A DNA stretch of 64,000 bases from Zasmidium citrigriseum (Eukaryota > Ascomycota > Dothideomycetes > Mycosphaerellales > Mycosphaerellaceae), in NCBI GenBank assembly GCA_002786025.1, contig NHNW01000019.1, forward strand, positions 124,001-188,000. The letters run 5' to 3'. The notes below the pieces were generated by a model. It was not told the origin of the DNA, did no database searches, and worked only from the letters and a program-made list of their open reading frames with translations. Shown piece by piece: positions 53,410 through 64,000 of the stretch. The translations under genes and the position numbers were made by a program. Positions within the stretch are counted from its first letter, which is position 1. Each line of letters opens with the position of its first letter.

Positions 53410-53586
53410 GTCTCCATCTTGTTGTTGTTTGTCGATGAGATGGACAAGCGCGAATGGCGGGCACGACGATGACGAAGTGGGGCGGAAATTGCTGCAGTCA
53501 TCACCTCGAAACTTTTGGAGGGACATTGACTCAGTCCGAGGTTCTTACTCTTCTCTTCTCAACTACTACATTCACTTCTCAATACA
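53410..53586. promoter_or_regulatory. Divergent promoter, hydrolase / HIS4
   Basis: At most 177 bp separate the two starts, so both genes must share this short control region. It ends with a C/T-rich leader (CTCTTCTCTTCTCAAC) before HIS4. I saw no convincing TGACTC-type Gcn4/CPC1 element on the plus strand other than TTGACTCAG at 53526-53534, which matches the TGACTCA core; HIS4 being under general amino-acid control would fit. Confidence 0.6.
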
Positions 53587-56235
53587 ATGGCAGCGTCAGA
53601 GAGATCGCCGCCGTTCCTCGCGGCCATTGATCTGACCGGCTACACGGGACTCGACCAGATCCAGAACTCCAAGGAACTGGCATACGCTGGCGGACTCGCA
53701 GCCAATGTCACGCCCGCCAACATCGAGACCGCCTTCACCCTTTTGAAGGACACAGTCGCACGCTATTGGGCCTACCTCGATGTCTCAAGCATCGAATCGC
53801 AGCAAGACATTATCGACCTCCTCGACGCCGGTGCCGCCAAAGTGTTTGTTGGAAGCCAGCAAGCCGCCTCGCTCAAGAACGTTCCCGGGCTCGACCAAAG
53901 CCGCATTGTTTACCACCCCACTGCTTCAGTCGGCGACTCAGAGAATGCTCTCGAGGGGACATCCTTTGGCCTCTTCTTGCACAACGTCGGTAGCGTCCAC
54001 GCAGTCAGTGTAATCCTCCAGCAGCTGGGGAAGAATCGACCGGCCGTATACGTTACGAAAGAGGACATCACAGAACAAGAGGCAGTCGAGCTATGTCAAC
54101 AAGATTCTGTGCCTATAATACCCGCCGAGAGGCTCACAGTTGCCGCTCAACCAGATCAAGGCCAGATACGAATCGCATCCCTTTTACTCTCCAACACCAA
54201 GAGCGATCGGCCTGATGGACTCTTCACAACGCTTGTGACTGACGAACGAGGTGTCGCCCTAGGTCTCGTATACAGCAATGAGGAGAGTGTTGCTGAGAGC
54301 TTAAGATGTGGCAGAGGAGTGTACCACAGCAGGAAGCGAGGGCTCTGGCGGAAGGGCGACACAAGCGGCGACTGGCAAGAGTTGGTTCGCATAGAAGCAG
54401 ACTGCGATCAGGACTGCCTCTGCTTCATTGTGAGACAGCAAGGTCATGGCTTCTGTCACCTGCAGACCGCGACCTGTTTCGGCCAGTACAGAGGACTGTC
54501 GAAGCTGCAAAAGACACTCCAAAGCCGCAAACGATCTGCTCCTGAAGGCTCATATACGGCACGCCTGTTCAACGATCCGAAGATGGTGCACGCAAAGATC
54601 ATGGAGGAAGCTGCTGAGCTGTGTGAGGCACAATCCAAGGAGGACATCGCCGCGGAAGCCGCGGACGTGCTCTACTTCGCTTTGACCAAGGCTACAGCCG
54701 CCGGCGTTTCTCTCGAGGACATCGAGCGGAATCTGGACGCCAAGAGTGTCAAGGTGAAACGAAGGAAGGGTGATGCCAAAGGTCCATATGCTGAGAAGTT
54801 CGGCGTAAATGGCTCAGTCCCCACCAAAGAAGAGGTCAAGGAGGCTGAATCCAAGCCAAAGAGCAAGAACGACCCTGCAGGCCTGAACAAGGATGGCCGT
54901 ATCCAGATGCACCGATATGTCACCGCCGAAGAGGATCCAGCAACGATTCAGGAGGCACTCAAGCGACCGTCACAACGTTCAACGGAAAAGATCATGGGCA
55001 TCGTCAATCCAATCATCAAGGACATTCGAGAGCGCGGAGACAAGGCACTGCTGGAGTATACTCACAAGTTTGAGAAGGCCACTTCGCTCACATCTCCCGT
55101 CCTTAAAGCGCCATTCCCTGCCAACTTGATGCAGCTTCCCCCTGAGACCATCGAAGCCATCGACATCTCATTCGAAAACATCCGCAAATTCCACGCTGCC
55201 CAGAAAGAGCAGAAGCCCCTTGAAGTGGAGACAATGCCGGGTGTTGTCTGCTCTCGGTTCGTCCGACCAATCGAGAGTGTTGGCCTATACGTACCAGGTG
55301 GCACAGCAGTCCTTCCGTCAACGGCTATGATGCTTGGAGTGCCGGCAATGGTCGCTGGCTGCAAGCGAATTGTTCTTGCATCGCCACCTCGATCGGATGG
55401 ATCATTGACGCCGGAGATTGTATATGTAGCCCACAAAGTCGGAGCCGAAAGTATTGTCCTTGCCGGTGGTGGACAAGCTATTGCTGCAATGGCATACGGC
55501 ACCGAAAACGTCAGCAAGGTGGACAAGATTCTCGGTCCCGGCAATCAATTCGTCACTGCAGCGAAGATGATTGTGAGTAACGACACTTCCGCCAATGTCA
55601 GCATTGATATGCCTGCTGGCCCGTCAGAGGTGTTGGTCATCGCAGACGAGACGGCAAACCCAGCCTTTGTTGCGTCCGACCTTCTGTCACAAGCCGAGCA
55701 TGGCGTGGACTCTCAAGTCGTGTGCATTGCAGTTGGCCTAAACCAACACCAGGTACAGGCCATTGATGATGAGCTTCACAAGCAGGCGATGGCTTTGCCA
55801 CGAGTGGATATGGTCAGAGGTGCCATCGAGCACTCCGTCACACTCGTGGTGAAGGATATGGAAGAGGCCATGCGTCTGAGCAATCAATACGCCCCTGAGC
55901 ATCTGATCTTGCAGGTCGCAGATCCTCTTGCTGTCCGCGAGATGGTGCAGAATGCTGGATCCGTCTTTTGCGGGCAGTGGACGCCAGAAAGTGTTGGAGA
56001 CTACTCCGCTGGAGTCAACCACAGTCTGCCAACCTACGGCTACGCCAAACAGTACTCAGGAGTCAACTTGGCATCCTACGTCAAGCACATTACCAGCTCG
56101 AACCTCACAGCGGAGGGCTTGAAGAATGTCGGCACAGCCGTAATGCGCTTGGCCGCGGTCGAAGAGTTGCACGCTCACGAACGTGCTGTACGTATACGAC
56201 TTGACCACATCGCCAAGGCGGGCACCGTAGCTTGA
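53587..56235 (+). CDS. HIS4: Trifunctional histidine biosynthesis protein HIS4
   Basis: Intronless, 882 aa, the usual size. The domain order is an N-terminal region with an [20 protein letters not shown] motif (phosphoribosyl-AMP cyclohydrolase, about 240-260), then the phosphoribosyl-ATP pyrophosphohydrolase part ([28 protein letters not shown], about 320-370). The histidinol dehydrogenase domain follows (about 430-880: [63 protein letters not shown]). It catalyses steps 2, 3, 9 and 10 of histidine synthesis in the cytosol. All the motifs expected are intact. A TGACTCA-like site lies about 55 bp upstream. Confidence 0.97.
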   Translation: MAASERSPPFLAAIDLTGYTGLDQIQNSKELAYAGGLAANVTPANIETAFTLLKDTVARYWAYLDVSSIESQQDIIDLLDAGAAKVFVGSQQAASLKNVPGLDQSRIVYHPTASVGDSENALEGTSFGLFLHNVGSVHAVSVILQQLGKNRPAVYVTKEDITEQEAVELCQQDSVPIIPAERLTVAAQPDQGQIRIASLLLSNTKSDRPDGLFTTLVTDERGVALGLVYSNEESVAESLRCGRGVYHSRKRGLWRKGDTSGDWQELVRIEADCDQDCLCFIVRQQGHGFCHLQTATCFGQYRGLSKLQKTLQSRKRSAPEGSYTARLFNDPKMVHAKIMEEAAELCEAQSKEDIAAEAADVLYFALTKATAAGVSLEDIERNLDAKSVKVKRRKGDAKGPYAEKFGVNGSVPTKEEVKEAESKPKSKNDPAGLNKDGRIQMHRYVTAEEDPATIQEALKRPSQRSTEKIMGIVNPIIKDIRERGDKALLEYTHKFEKATSLTSPVLKAPFPANLMQLPPETIEAIDISFENIRKFHAAQKEQKPLEVETMPGVVCSRFVRPIESVGLYVPGGTAVLPSTAMMLGVPAMVAGCKRIVLASPPRSDGSLTPEIVYVAHKVGAESIVLAGGGQAIAAMAYGTENVSKVDKILGPGNQFVTAAKMIVSNDTSANVSIDMPAGPSEVLVIADETANPAFVASDLLSQAEHGVDSQVVCIAVGLNQHQVQAIDDELHKQAMALPRVDMVRGAIEHSVTLVVKDMEEAMRLSNQYAPEHLILQVADPLAVREMVQNAGSVFCGQWTPESVGDYSAGVNHSLPTYGYAKQYSGVNLASYVKHITSSNLTAEGLKNVGTAVMRLAAVEELHAHERAVRIRLDHIAKAGTVA

Positions 56236-56549
56236 TCTGCTGGTCTTGCTGGGGTGTGCAGTTCTTAATGAAGCCAAGCAATTTCGAAACACGAAGAGCG
56301 CAAGCGACCTCGTTTCAGAACGCACGAACCGGACTTTTACTTCTTGCGGCAAAGGTGTGTTGTAATGCCCATGTCATGTATAGTGAGGACCACATTTCTA
56401 TTGGAAACATCGCGCACCACGAGGCATACACGGCCGGCGCTTTCAGGCTGAATACAAAAGCTTTCGTTCTCTTCACTAAACAGCAACGACAGCATATACA
56501 CCTTCTGCACTGTCTTTCTACTCTTCCTTTGATTCAAGCAACATTGACG
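56236..56549. other. Intergenic, HIS4 to xylanase
   Basis: 314 bp holding the HIS4 3' region and the xylanase promoter. No CRE or XlnR motif was identified with confidence. Confidence 0.4.
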
Positions 56550-57654
56550 ATGCAATACTCACTCGCTTTCCTTCAACTTCTTGCTGCTGGTTCAGCACTT
56601 GCGGCGCCGGCCACCCTCTCCAAACGCCAGAGCAACAGCTCCCTCAACGATGAATTCGTGGCCGCAGGCAAACTCTACTGGGGCACCTGCGCCGACGCAG
56701 GCACTCTCTCCGAGACTCAAAACGCTGCCATCATCAAGGCCGACTTTGGTCAATTGACGCCCGAAAACTCCATGAAATGGGATGCCACCGAGCCCAGTAA
56801 GTAGACCAAAAAACCCATCCACGCTCTCCACTAACCTCCTACTCTTTCAACCAGCCCAAGGCACCTTCACCTTCGACGGCGCAGACACCTTGGTCGACTT
56901 CGCGACGCAAAACAACAAACTCCTCCGTGGCCACACTCTCGTCTGGCACTCCCAACTCCCCAGCTGGGTCGGAGCCATCACCGATCCAGATACCCTGACG
57001 AGCGTCATCCAAACGCACATCAGCAACCTTGCCGGTCGCTATGCAGGTCAGATCTATGCTTGGGATGTGGTAAATGAGATTTTCGCTGAGGATGGGACTT
57101 TGAGGGAAAGTGTGTTTTCGAATGTCCTTGGGGAGGGGTTTGTGAGGATTGCTTTTGAGGCTGCGAAGAAAGCGGTACGTTCTTGATCATGTGGACGGCG
57201 TGTTTGTAAGAGGGGAGATTGACTGATGATGTTGTAGGATCCAAACGCGAAACTCTACATCAACGACTACAATCTCGACTCCGCCTCCTACGCCAAACTC
57301 ACCGGCCTCGTCGCAAAGGTCACCGAATGGCGCGCCGCCGGCATCCCCATCGACGGCATCGGCTCGCAGACTCATCTCGGCTCTGCCTGGCCTGCCACCG
57401 ACGCCGCCGATGCGCTTGCTGCACTTGCGGAGGCTGCTGATGAGGTCGCTGTCACGGAGCTGGACATTGCGGGCGCCGCGGCCGAGGACTATGTTGCTGT
57501 TGCGGAGGCTTGTTTGGGATTGGAGAAGTGTGTGGGAATTACGAGCTGGGGGGTTAGTGATAAGGATTCTTGGAGAGCTGATGAGACGCCGTTGCTTTTT
57601 GATGCCGACTTTGAGGCGAAGGAGGCGTACACTGCGTTGATTGAGGCGATTTGA
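56550..57654 (+). CDS. Secreted endo-1,4-beta-xylanase, glycoside hydrolase family 10
   Basis: Three exons, 56550-56796, 56855-57174 and 57238-57654 (introns of 58 and 63 nt), give 327 aa. The signal peptide [18 protein letters not shown] is followed by a short pro-segment ending in a Lys-Arg (KEX2-type) site, SKRQ. GH10 landmarks are [16 protein letters not shown] (exon 1), [13 protein letters not shown], the acid/base Glu157 in [26 protein letters not shown], the nucleophile Glu263 in VTELDIAG, and [11 protein letters not shown]. No carbohydrate-binding module. The enzyme cuts xylan backbones of plant walls, fitting a plant-associated or saprobic lifestyle. Confidence 0.96.
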
Positions 57655-57952
57655 AGGGTAGGAGAGAAGAAGTGAGCCTGTCGATGTTTCAAGAGCTGGA
57701 GTTTAGGGCGTGGTCCCAGAGCCCATCAACGGCCCCCGAATCCTTCTCACGTTGCGGCTTCTCACTCTCACCAGCGGACAGGCTTTGTTACGGCACGCTG
57801 TTAAGCAGAACATTGACTGAAATCAAGGTGAGAACCTCCCTTTGTTTGATCTGCCGAGCTCGGAACTATCTCCTTTGTCTTCGCTCATGAACACGCACAC
57901 ATCAAAACAAAAAAGAACTCTAACTTCCGTATCGACTCTCAAGTGCTCTGTC
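57655..57952. other. Intergenic, xylanase to kinase-like gene
   Basis: About 298 bp; contains an in-frame upstream ATG at 57887 for the next gene but no other feature recognised. Confidence 0.4.
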
Positions 57953-59719
57953 ATGCCGCCAAAACAGAAAACAGTCGCTGCATACATCGAGCATGAGCAG
58001 AAGTGGCGAGGAAAGTCCAAGAACGTTGAAAGAGCCCTTCGGCGAGAATGGGCAGCAAAGACACCTGCTCAGCGAATTGCTCTAGCACGAAGACTCATCG
58101 AAGCCCAGAACGCCCGGACGATAGTCAGAGCCTACGAGCCCATAGCCCAAACAGCGAAAAATGTATTCCAAGAAGGAGAGCCCTACAACGAGAACCAAAC
58201 CGTCCTTTTCCGCGAACGGCTCAAAGCAGCTATCGAGGCATGGAAACAATTGAACGCCTTCCAAGATTCTGAGAAAGAGGCATGGAGCCTACTAAGAGCG
58301 GAGCAAGAGAATCAGGGGGCATCGGGAAGGTCTTTGCAGTTCACGGATAAGTGTCGCAATGATACTAATACTAGAGCTACCGGATGGGCTTGTTCGACCG
58401 AGATCTCTGCTATGTTGCGTCAACTGGATAGACCGCCTCTGCCTATATCCTCGCCTGGACGAAGACGCATGCCGGAGAAGTGGCTGAGCAGCAAGACGAA
58501 AACGAGCAGGATTCGTAGAAAACTCATTTCAGACTCCAATGCAGGAAGAGTCGGCCTAAGACCACGGAACGATGATGGCAAAACGTGGTTCGCACAGAAA
58601 CAAATGGCTGGTGGGATGGCAAAAGTGTCCTTATGGCTACAAGTCGACTCCAACAACCAAATCGTCGACAGACTAGCTCGGAAAGAACAGTACTACGACG
58701 CGCAGACATGGTTTGCCCCTCGCAAATTCGACGGAAATGTCAAAGATGAGAGTACGAGGACCCCATGGGAGATCGTAACCCACGAGGCTGTCTCCAGTAT
58801 CCAGAATCTAGACCATGTCGTCCGACTTTACGAACCTTCAACCCGTCGTTGGATCGACAATCGAGCAAGGATGCATGTGATGTATCTCGAATGGCTCCCC
58901 CATGGCGATCTCCAAGACCTGATCAAAGACTACAAAGGACGAAATGTGCCCATTCCAGAGCCGATGATCTGGTACTGCGCGGAGGCACTGGCGAAATGTG
59001 CTTTGGCTATGGAAAAGGGGCATGTGGACCATACCCGGGAGGAGAAGGTGGATGGCTGGGAAGAGATTGTGCATAGGGATCTCAAGCCACCGAACGTCGT
59101 CTTGTCTCATCCAGCAACGGGCACTTATCCTCACTACCCGCGACCTGCGGTGCTGGACTTTGGATTCGGCATTCGCACGTCGAAGGACGATCCGAACAAT
59201 CCTACCTGGCTGACAGGCTGCGGGACAGAAGGATATCGAGCGCCGGAGTCGTATAGCTGGATCGATAGAGACTCAGGACTACCGCTTGATCGGGACATCC
59301 AGGTCCTATCCCCGACAGACGTGTACGGTATCGGCGTCACGCTCTACTGTCTTGTGAAGAGGATCAGCAATTCAAAACAACCGCTCTGGCTGGGCAATGG
59401 CGAAGAAGACACGACTTTGCGGTTCAATGATGAGGATCGGCAGGTGTATTCGCATCATTTGCTGGAGATCGTTGAGGTCTGTCTGAGCTTTAGACCGAGG
59501 AAGCGTCCGACTCCCGGTGAGTTGATTGATTTGATCGAGTTTTATACGAGGGAGTATGAGCAGCATACGTCGGAGGGGGAAGTGAATCCTCACACGAGGG
59601 GGATGGCGGACATCTTTGATGATCCTGGCGAGGAAGTACAGGCTGCGAATGCTTTGTTGTATGGCCAGGATGCGTATCGGACAGGCCTCGATCGTGGACA
59701 GCTGCCCAACGAGCTGTAA
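57953..59719 (+). CDS. Protein-kinase-like protein with long helical N-terminus
   Basis: Intronless, 588 aa from ATG 57953 (MPPKQKTVAAYIEHEQKW, good context); an in-frame ATG at 57887 would add 22 residues. The first 180 residues are helical and charged. The kinase domain begins around 205-240 with a poor Gly loop (QMAGGMAKVSLWLQVD) and an uncertain VAIK lysine (RLARKE). The C-lobe is standard: HMVYLEW-type hinge (MHVMYLEWLPHGDL), catalytic HRDLKPPNVVL (Asp376), DFGFG (Asp402) in place of DFG plus hydrophobic, GTEGYRAPES as the APE region, and DVYGIGVTLYCLV. The catalytic residues that are readable are present, so it may be active, but substrate and pathway are unknown. Such orphan kinases are lineage-expanded in Dothideomycetes. 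Confidence 0.82.
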   Translation: MPPKQKTVAAYIEHEQKWRGKSKNVERALRREWAAKTPAQRIALARRLIEAQNARTIVRAYEPIAQTAKNVFQEGEPYNENQTVLFRERLKAAIEAWKQLNAFQDSEKEAWSLLRAEQENQGASGRSLQFTDKCRNDTNTRATGWACSTEISAMLRQLDRPPLPISSPGRRRMPEKWLSSKTKTSRIRRKLISDSNAGRVGLRPRNDDGKTWFAQKQMAGGMAKVSLWLQVDSNNQIVDRLARKEQYYDAQTWFAPRKFDGNVKDESTRTPWEIVTHEAVSSIQNLDHVVRLYEPSTRRWIDNRARMHVMYLEWLPHGDLQDLIKDYKGRNVPIPEPMIWYCAEALAKCALAMEKGHVDHTREEKVDGWEEIVHRDLKPPNVVLSHPATGTYPHYPRPAVLDFGFGIRTSKDDPNNPTWLTGCGTEGYRAPESYSWIDRDSGLPLDRDIQVLSPTDVYGIGVTLYCLVKRISNSKQPLWLGNGEEDTTLRFNDEDRQVYSHHLLEIVEVCLSFRPRKRPTPGELIDLIEFYTREYEQHTSEGEVNPHTRGMADIFDDPGEEVQAANALLYGQDAYRTGLDRGQLPNEL

Positions 59720-59963
59720 GCAGACCTCCCCTCGAACTTGTACGGTGGAGAGGAGAGTGGGCTATGGTAGTGGAGACAGCACTTCACCTCTCTGTCATAT
59801 GTATCAATCAAACACTATACAAGTTGTGAATAAGAAGACTCATCAAAAGTGGTCCCGTCTAAGCTGGCATTCCAAGCCATATGTCTCTGCGGTTCAGTGG
59901 CCGCCCCGTGTTCCCATGTCGCTATGCAAAACAAATAGGTATCAAAAGAGGAATTCGTAACAT

Positions 59964-60510
59964 TCATGCTTTCTCGACTCGTCGTCGGTCCGTTCGTTTC
60001 GGTAATGTCCATGGCACCGCACAGATGACCTGACATGCAAGTCAGAAGGGCTCCCCTGATGTCGTTTGGATGGACGAGACTCACCTCTCCCTCGCTATAT
60101 GCCCAGAAATACACAAAGACTCCGATCAAATAATACAGCGCCGGGTTCGTGGCTTGATATATGAGGATACTCGATAGACTGGCCAGAGGTAGCCACATCA
60201 GCCGGACCTCCAGACTCTGATGTATCGAGGTTCCGGCCAGGTACTTCAGCGGCCATTCGTACGCCAGTGATATGATCCCGATGATGAGGTTTATGATTTG
60301 GAGGATGGGAATAGGCTTGACGGCGCCATCGAAATTTTTGGTGAGAAAGTCGAAGAAGAACTTTGGCCAGAAGAAGCCTTCTAATGCGGCGGCGATTTGA
60401 TCTGAGAGGGTGTTAGTGGGGTCGAGGGAGAGTTGAGAGGAAGAAATCGTACATGCTGCCGCCGTCATGCAGATCAGACGAGCCCAGTGATTCTTGATCA
60501 GCTTGCCCAT
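59964..60510 (-). CDS. Small four-helix membrane protein of fungal type
   Basis: Three exons on the minus strand, 60510-60453, 60401-60085 and 60029-59964 (introns of 51 and 55 nt), give 146 aa. It starts MGKLIKNHWARLICMTAAAY and continues GFFWPKFFFDFLTKNFDGAV. Three or four hydrophobic helices follow (PILQIINLIIGIISLAYEW, LPLASLSSILIYQ, ALYYLIGVFVYFWAY). The end is VICAVPWTLPKRTDRRRVEKA. Reading through the second intron gives a longer but composition-poor tail to 59815; the GTGAGT donor, CTGAC branch and CAG acceptor favour splicing. The pattern is that of a widespread uncharacterised fungal membrane family; role unknown. Confidence 0.75.
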
Positions 60511-61840
60511 GCTGCGCAGATTCTCGTATTGAGTATATTCGCAGTGAAGGTATTAAGCCTGGCTACCGCCTCAATCGCAGCTGGCGCATGGTCCAAGGAA
60601 GAAAGCAGCTCAAGTTCCAGACAGGCAGATGTGGCGAGAGTAAGTAAGACAGCTGCTGAGAGATGGATGTGATGGAGAGCAGAGGCGTTATCGTGAGCAG
60701 TCCAGACGTAGTGACGAGAGCAAGACAGAGTGGAAGTCTGCAGAGTGATAATGGAAGCGAGCTGCGAACCTACACCAAACGAAGCCTCCAGCGGCACCGA
60801 AAAGAAGGGAACGGGCAGGCTAAAGGCATGCGCTCTCGCCATGGGTGGTCCGTCCCAAGCCCCGAACGACCGGATTGGGAGCTGACGAGTCTGGGTGGCA
60901 GATGCGGTGGGCAAAGAGAGTGCAGACTCAAGGCCTCTAAGCGCCCGACAAGAGCGAATGAAGTGAAGTGCTCGCATGGCCGAGACTTGAAGTTGGCGTT
61001 GAGGGCGATGATTGGGTGAATAAAAGGCGGAGACACGGCATCCTCCCGGCACTCAATCTGGGGCGCTTGGAGAGGAACAACGCAGCAGCATCGCTCTTCT
61101 TCTCCTTCATCAACTACATCGTATACTCGCATCGTGGCAATGAGGTCACATCTCGATATTCGTTACCCACAGTCTGGGCCCCAGTCGTTATAACTACTGC
61201 GAGCGAGCGGCACAGCAACAGTCGCCATGCAAGACATCTCCCAAAATCCAATTCTCCGCCCCAGAGCCAATCAACATTCACTCATCTGCCAAGCCGTCCC
61301 CGTTAGCCACATGCATGCCTTTAGCTCCGGCGCTTAAACGCGTGCATCAGACCGGCTCGCCCCGCTGCCATGCAGGCACACGATTCTGTGCTTGCACAAC
61401 GCCCACTCATGCTGGCGGAAGGTGTTTGAGCATTCTGAGAGGCCGGAGAGTGGGCTGCACTTGCGCCTGGAGCCGCTTTAGGATCGCCGTCACGCTTGTG
61501 AGGTTGGTCCCTTTGACTCGGTTGCTTCGGGTAGCGTGGTCATGGCCGGCCATGTGTTCGAGAAGCTTGAGAAGGTGATGTGACTTCGTTTGTGAGTTCT
61601 ATTTTGTGATCTCTCCAAGTTCTTATCACACGCGAGCCGATCTCACTTCTTTCCTACCTGTCGTATCGGCTCAAGAACAAGTGGAAGAGAAGGAGAGCAT
61701 TCATCATACAGACGAGATGAGCTGGTGATATCTCATACCACCTGAAGGACGAACTTCACTGCTGCTGGACAGCTCGACCACACGAACGACCGCAATCGCA
61801 GATTCCACATCTCTGGGACTACAGAGTCGGAGAATCGAAA
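60511..61840. other. Long intergenic region upstream of NoxB
   Basis: 1.3 kb between divergent starts. Only short overlapping frames, none credible. It must contain promoters for both genes and probably a long NoxB leader; no clear TATA or other element identified. Confidence 0.45.
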
Positions 61841-63555
61841 ATGGCGGTACCGCAGAGAAAGTCATGGCTGGCCTCACAGTTCACAACACGGAAGATGATC
61901 TTCTACTTCCTCTTCCACGGCCTCCATGTCATGCTATTCATAATAGGCTGGTACGTCCAAGCGAACGACGAGCGCCTAGCACCCCTCAACACCCTGGAAT
62001 TCAGCGTCTGGTTCTCAAGAGGCGCAGGTCTATGCCTATCAGTCGACACCATGATAATCCTCTTCCCGATGTGTAGAAACATCCTCAAAGTGATCCGGCC
62101 GAAGATTAGATGGCTACCTCTGGACGAAAGTCAATGGTTCCACAGGCAATGCGCATACAGCATGCTCATCTGGACGATTGTTCACGTCAGCGCACATTAC
62201 GTGAACTTCTTCAACGTGGAAAGATCGCAAGTGAGAAAAGAGGCGGCGGTGGAGATACACTACATGCAAGCGGGAGGTATCACTGGACATGTTATGCTAT
62301 TGTGCATGTTGCTCATGTTCACCACTGCGCATGCGAAGATCCGGCAGCAGAGCTATGAGACGTTCTGGTATACGCATCACTTGTTCATCCCGTTTTTGCT
62401 GGCCATGTACACGCATGCTACGGGATGCTTCGTGCGAGACTCGCTCAACCCATACTCGCCGTTTGCAGGACACGGATTCTGGACACATTGCATTGGATAT
62501 GAGGGCTGGAGATGGGAGCTTGTCGGAGGCGGTCTCTATCTGTGTGAAAGACTATACAGAGAGATCCGAGCCAGGCGGCAGACAGAGATCATCAAGATCG
62601 TAAAGCATCCGTATGGTGAGCTAAACAGCACTTCCTTGAAAATGAGTTCGTTCTGACATGTCCAGATGCCGTCGAGATCCAATTCCGCAAACCCAGCATG
62701 CGCTACAAAGCCGGGCAATGGCTCTTCATCAACGTCCCATCCGTCAGCCAACACCAATGGCATCCATACACCATCACATCCTGCCCCTTTGATCCCTACA
62801 TCAGCATCCACGTCCGACAAGTCGGAGATTTCACTCGAGCGCTCGCGAACGCCCTTGGAGCTGGGCCAGAACAGCAGAAACTCTACGATGAGCTCGATCC
62901 TATGGGAATGTACGAAGTCGCCCTTCAGCATGGTCAAGAAATGCCGAAACTTCGCATTGACGGCCCCTACGGTGCACCAGCTGAAGACGTATTTGATAAC
63001 GAGATTGCCGTTCTCATTGGAACTGGCATTGGTGTAACACCCTGGGCAGCAATCCTCAAAAGCATCTGGCATATGCGTCTTTCCCCTAACCCACCCAAGC
63101 GACTACGCAGAGTCGAGTTCATTTGGGTCTGCAAAGACACAACCTCCTTCGAATGGTTCCAGGCTCTCCTCTCTAGCTTAGAAGCGCAAAGCATGAGCAT
63201 GAGCGGCGGCGTCGGCCAGCAAGAGTTCCTGCGCATCCACACGTACCTTACGCAGAAGATGGATGCCGATACAGCGCAGAATATCGTCCTGAACTCTGTA
63301 GGCACGGATAAGGACCCTCTGACAGAACTCAACAGTCGAACGAACTTCGGTCGTCCGGATTTCAATCGCCTTCTCGTGGCGATGCGGGAGGGTATCCTAA
63401 ACCAGTCGTATATCGCTGGTCTTGATCGGGGAGGCAGAACGGACGTTGGCGTGTATTTCTGCGGGCCGAACATGGCTGCCAGGGATATCAAGAAGGCTTG
63501 TAAAGAGGCGACTGTTCGACAGGTGAACTTCCGGTTTTGGAAGGAGCATTTCTGA
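61841..63555 (+). CDS. noxB: NADPH oxidase catalytic subunit, NoxB type
   Basis: Two exons, 61841-62615 and 62666-63555 (50-nt intron), give 554 aa. Six transmembrane helices carry the heme histidines, visible in FHRQCAYSM, TIVHVSAHYVNFF, and FWYTHHLFIPFLLAMYTHAT. HPYTITSCPFDPYISIHVRQ is the FAD site and IGTGIGVTPWAAILK the NADPH pyrophosphate site. YFCGPN and the terminal FRFWKEHF complete the family. The N-terminus and VERSQVRKEAAVEIHY fit fungal NoxB better than NoxA, judged from memory of the subfamilies. The enzyme makes superoxide at membranes; in plant-pathogenic fungi NoxB with Pls1 is needed for penetration-peg polarity. No EF-hands, so not NoxC. Confidence 0.9.
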
Positions 63556-63897
63556 TCTTGGAGAATCTTGGTACAGCATTTGTGTTTGGGCGCTTTGGGA
63601 AGGCTTATGAGTTGACGACATAGATACCATGGGTTTGAGGGTTTGAGATGGGTATCATGATATATGTACACTGTACCTTCTTCACGAAAGCAGTATTTTC
63701 CCATTGCGCCATGCTCTTCTTTTACTCCTGCATCCCATCACGCAGAAGCACCATCTCATACCCGGCACCGTTGGCCATCATACAACTCGATCGAGCATAT
63801 CCTCGTTGCTCCGCGGCCGTTACCGCATCCCTTCAACAAAACGCCCAAATGTCAGCCTCTCCATATCACACAAGCAGCTCTTCAATCCTCTCCCCTT
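63556..63897. other. Intergenic, convergent 3' ends
   Basis: About 340 bp between NoxB and the minus-strand gene at the window edge. Nothing beyond 3' untranslated sequence is apparent. Confidence 0.4.
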
Positions 63898-64000
63898 TTA
63901 TCTCAACATACCGCCTCCCATACCCCCGCCCTGTCTCTGCGCCGCCTCTCCCTGCATCTTCTCCGAGACCTTGATGTTGACTTCGAAGAACTTGGCCACG
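63898..64000 (-). CDS. C-terminal end of an unidentified minus-strand gene (partial)
   Basis: Reading in from the window edge, the minus strand gives VAKFFEVNIKVSEKMQGEA and then AQRQGGGMGGGMLR before TAA at 63898-63900. A helical end plus a Gly/Met-rich tail looks like a true C-terminus, and the frame is open to the edge. The rest lies outside the window, so I cannot name it. Confidence 0.55.
   Translation of the reverse strand, partial: VAKFFEVNIKVSEKMQGEAAQRQGGGMGGGMLR

Noticed and set aside
59815..60510. Unspliced 231-aa version of the small membrane protein
   Set aside because: Good GTGAGT donor, CTGAC branch and CAG acceptor at 60030-60084 give a compact, well-composed 146-aa protein; the unspliced tail looks non-coding.

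Overview
The window is nuclear DNA of a filamentous ascomycete (Pezizomycotina). Evidence: short 48-63 nt GT..AG introns (a few longer) with CTAAC/CTGAC-type branch points, TATA boxes and pyrimidine-rich leaders instead of ribosome binding sites, a fused HIS4, a NoxB-type NADPH oxidase, cerato-platanin, GH10 and GH31 secreted enzymes, and a repeat block with saturated RIP (repeat-induced point mutation). Gene content fits Dothideomycetes best, perhaps Capnodiales/Mycosphaerellales, but that placement is inference.

Left arm (0.5-21.4 kb): exosome subunit SKI6/RRP41, a divergent TBP-like protein, a CCC2-type copper ATPase, an unrecognised membrane coiled-coil protein, an SDR oxidoreductase divergent from an HPM1-type histidine methyltransferase, a secreted GH31 alpha-glucosidase, a large GPI-anchored wall-type protein, and a cerato-platanin on the minus strand facing the repeat block.

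Repeat block (21.84-34.71 kb): two nested hAT DNA transposons, both destroyed by RIP (CpA/TpG almost absent, so no start codon survives and CAA/CAG have become stops). The outer hAT, a DUF659/hAT-C type on the minus strand, is split by a 10,143-bp inner hAT that has perfect 16-bp terminal inverted repeats (TIRs) and a perfect 8-bp target duplication (TSD). The split falls inside the outer transposase's conserved C-terminal domain. The inner element has its own hAT transposase relic plus several other degraded reading frames. One of these, at 29461-29874, is a clear histone H3-like histone fold whose in-frame stops all fit RIP of Gln (or Trp) codons. A DNA transposon carrying an H3-type histone is the most unusual thing in the window. 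A (GTAGTA)n-like motif recurs through the inner element, at least sometimes inside intron-like segments.

Middle (35.5-48.9 kb): an accessory-looking metabolic run of acetoacetyl-CoA synthetase, a small protein of unknown function, an F-box-like protein, an NmrA-like reductase, a Baeyer-Villiger-type monooxygenase with a 21-nt microexon, an APC permease and a PLP-dependent class V aminotransferase-like enzyme.

Right arm (49.2-64 kb): an SRA-YDG protein, an alpha/beta hydrolase divergent from trifunctional HIS4, a GH10 xylanase, a protein-kinase-like protein, a small four-helix membrane protein, NoxB, and the 3' end of one more minus-strand gene at the window edge. No tRNA, rRNA or CRISPR array was seen. 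Exon coordinates come from reading splice sites and frames by eye; every spliced model sums to a multiple of three.
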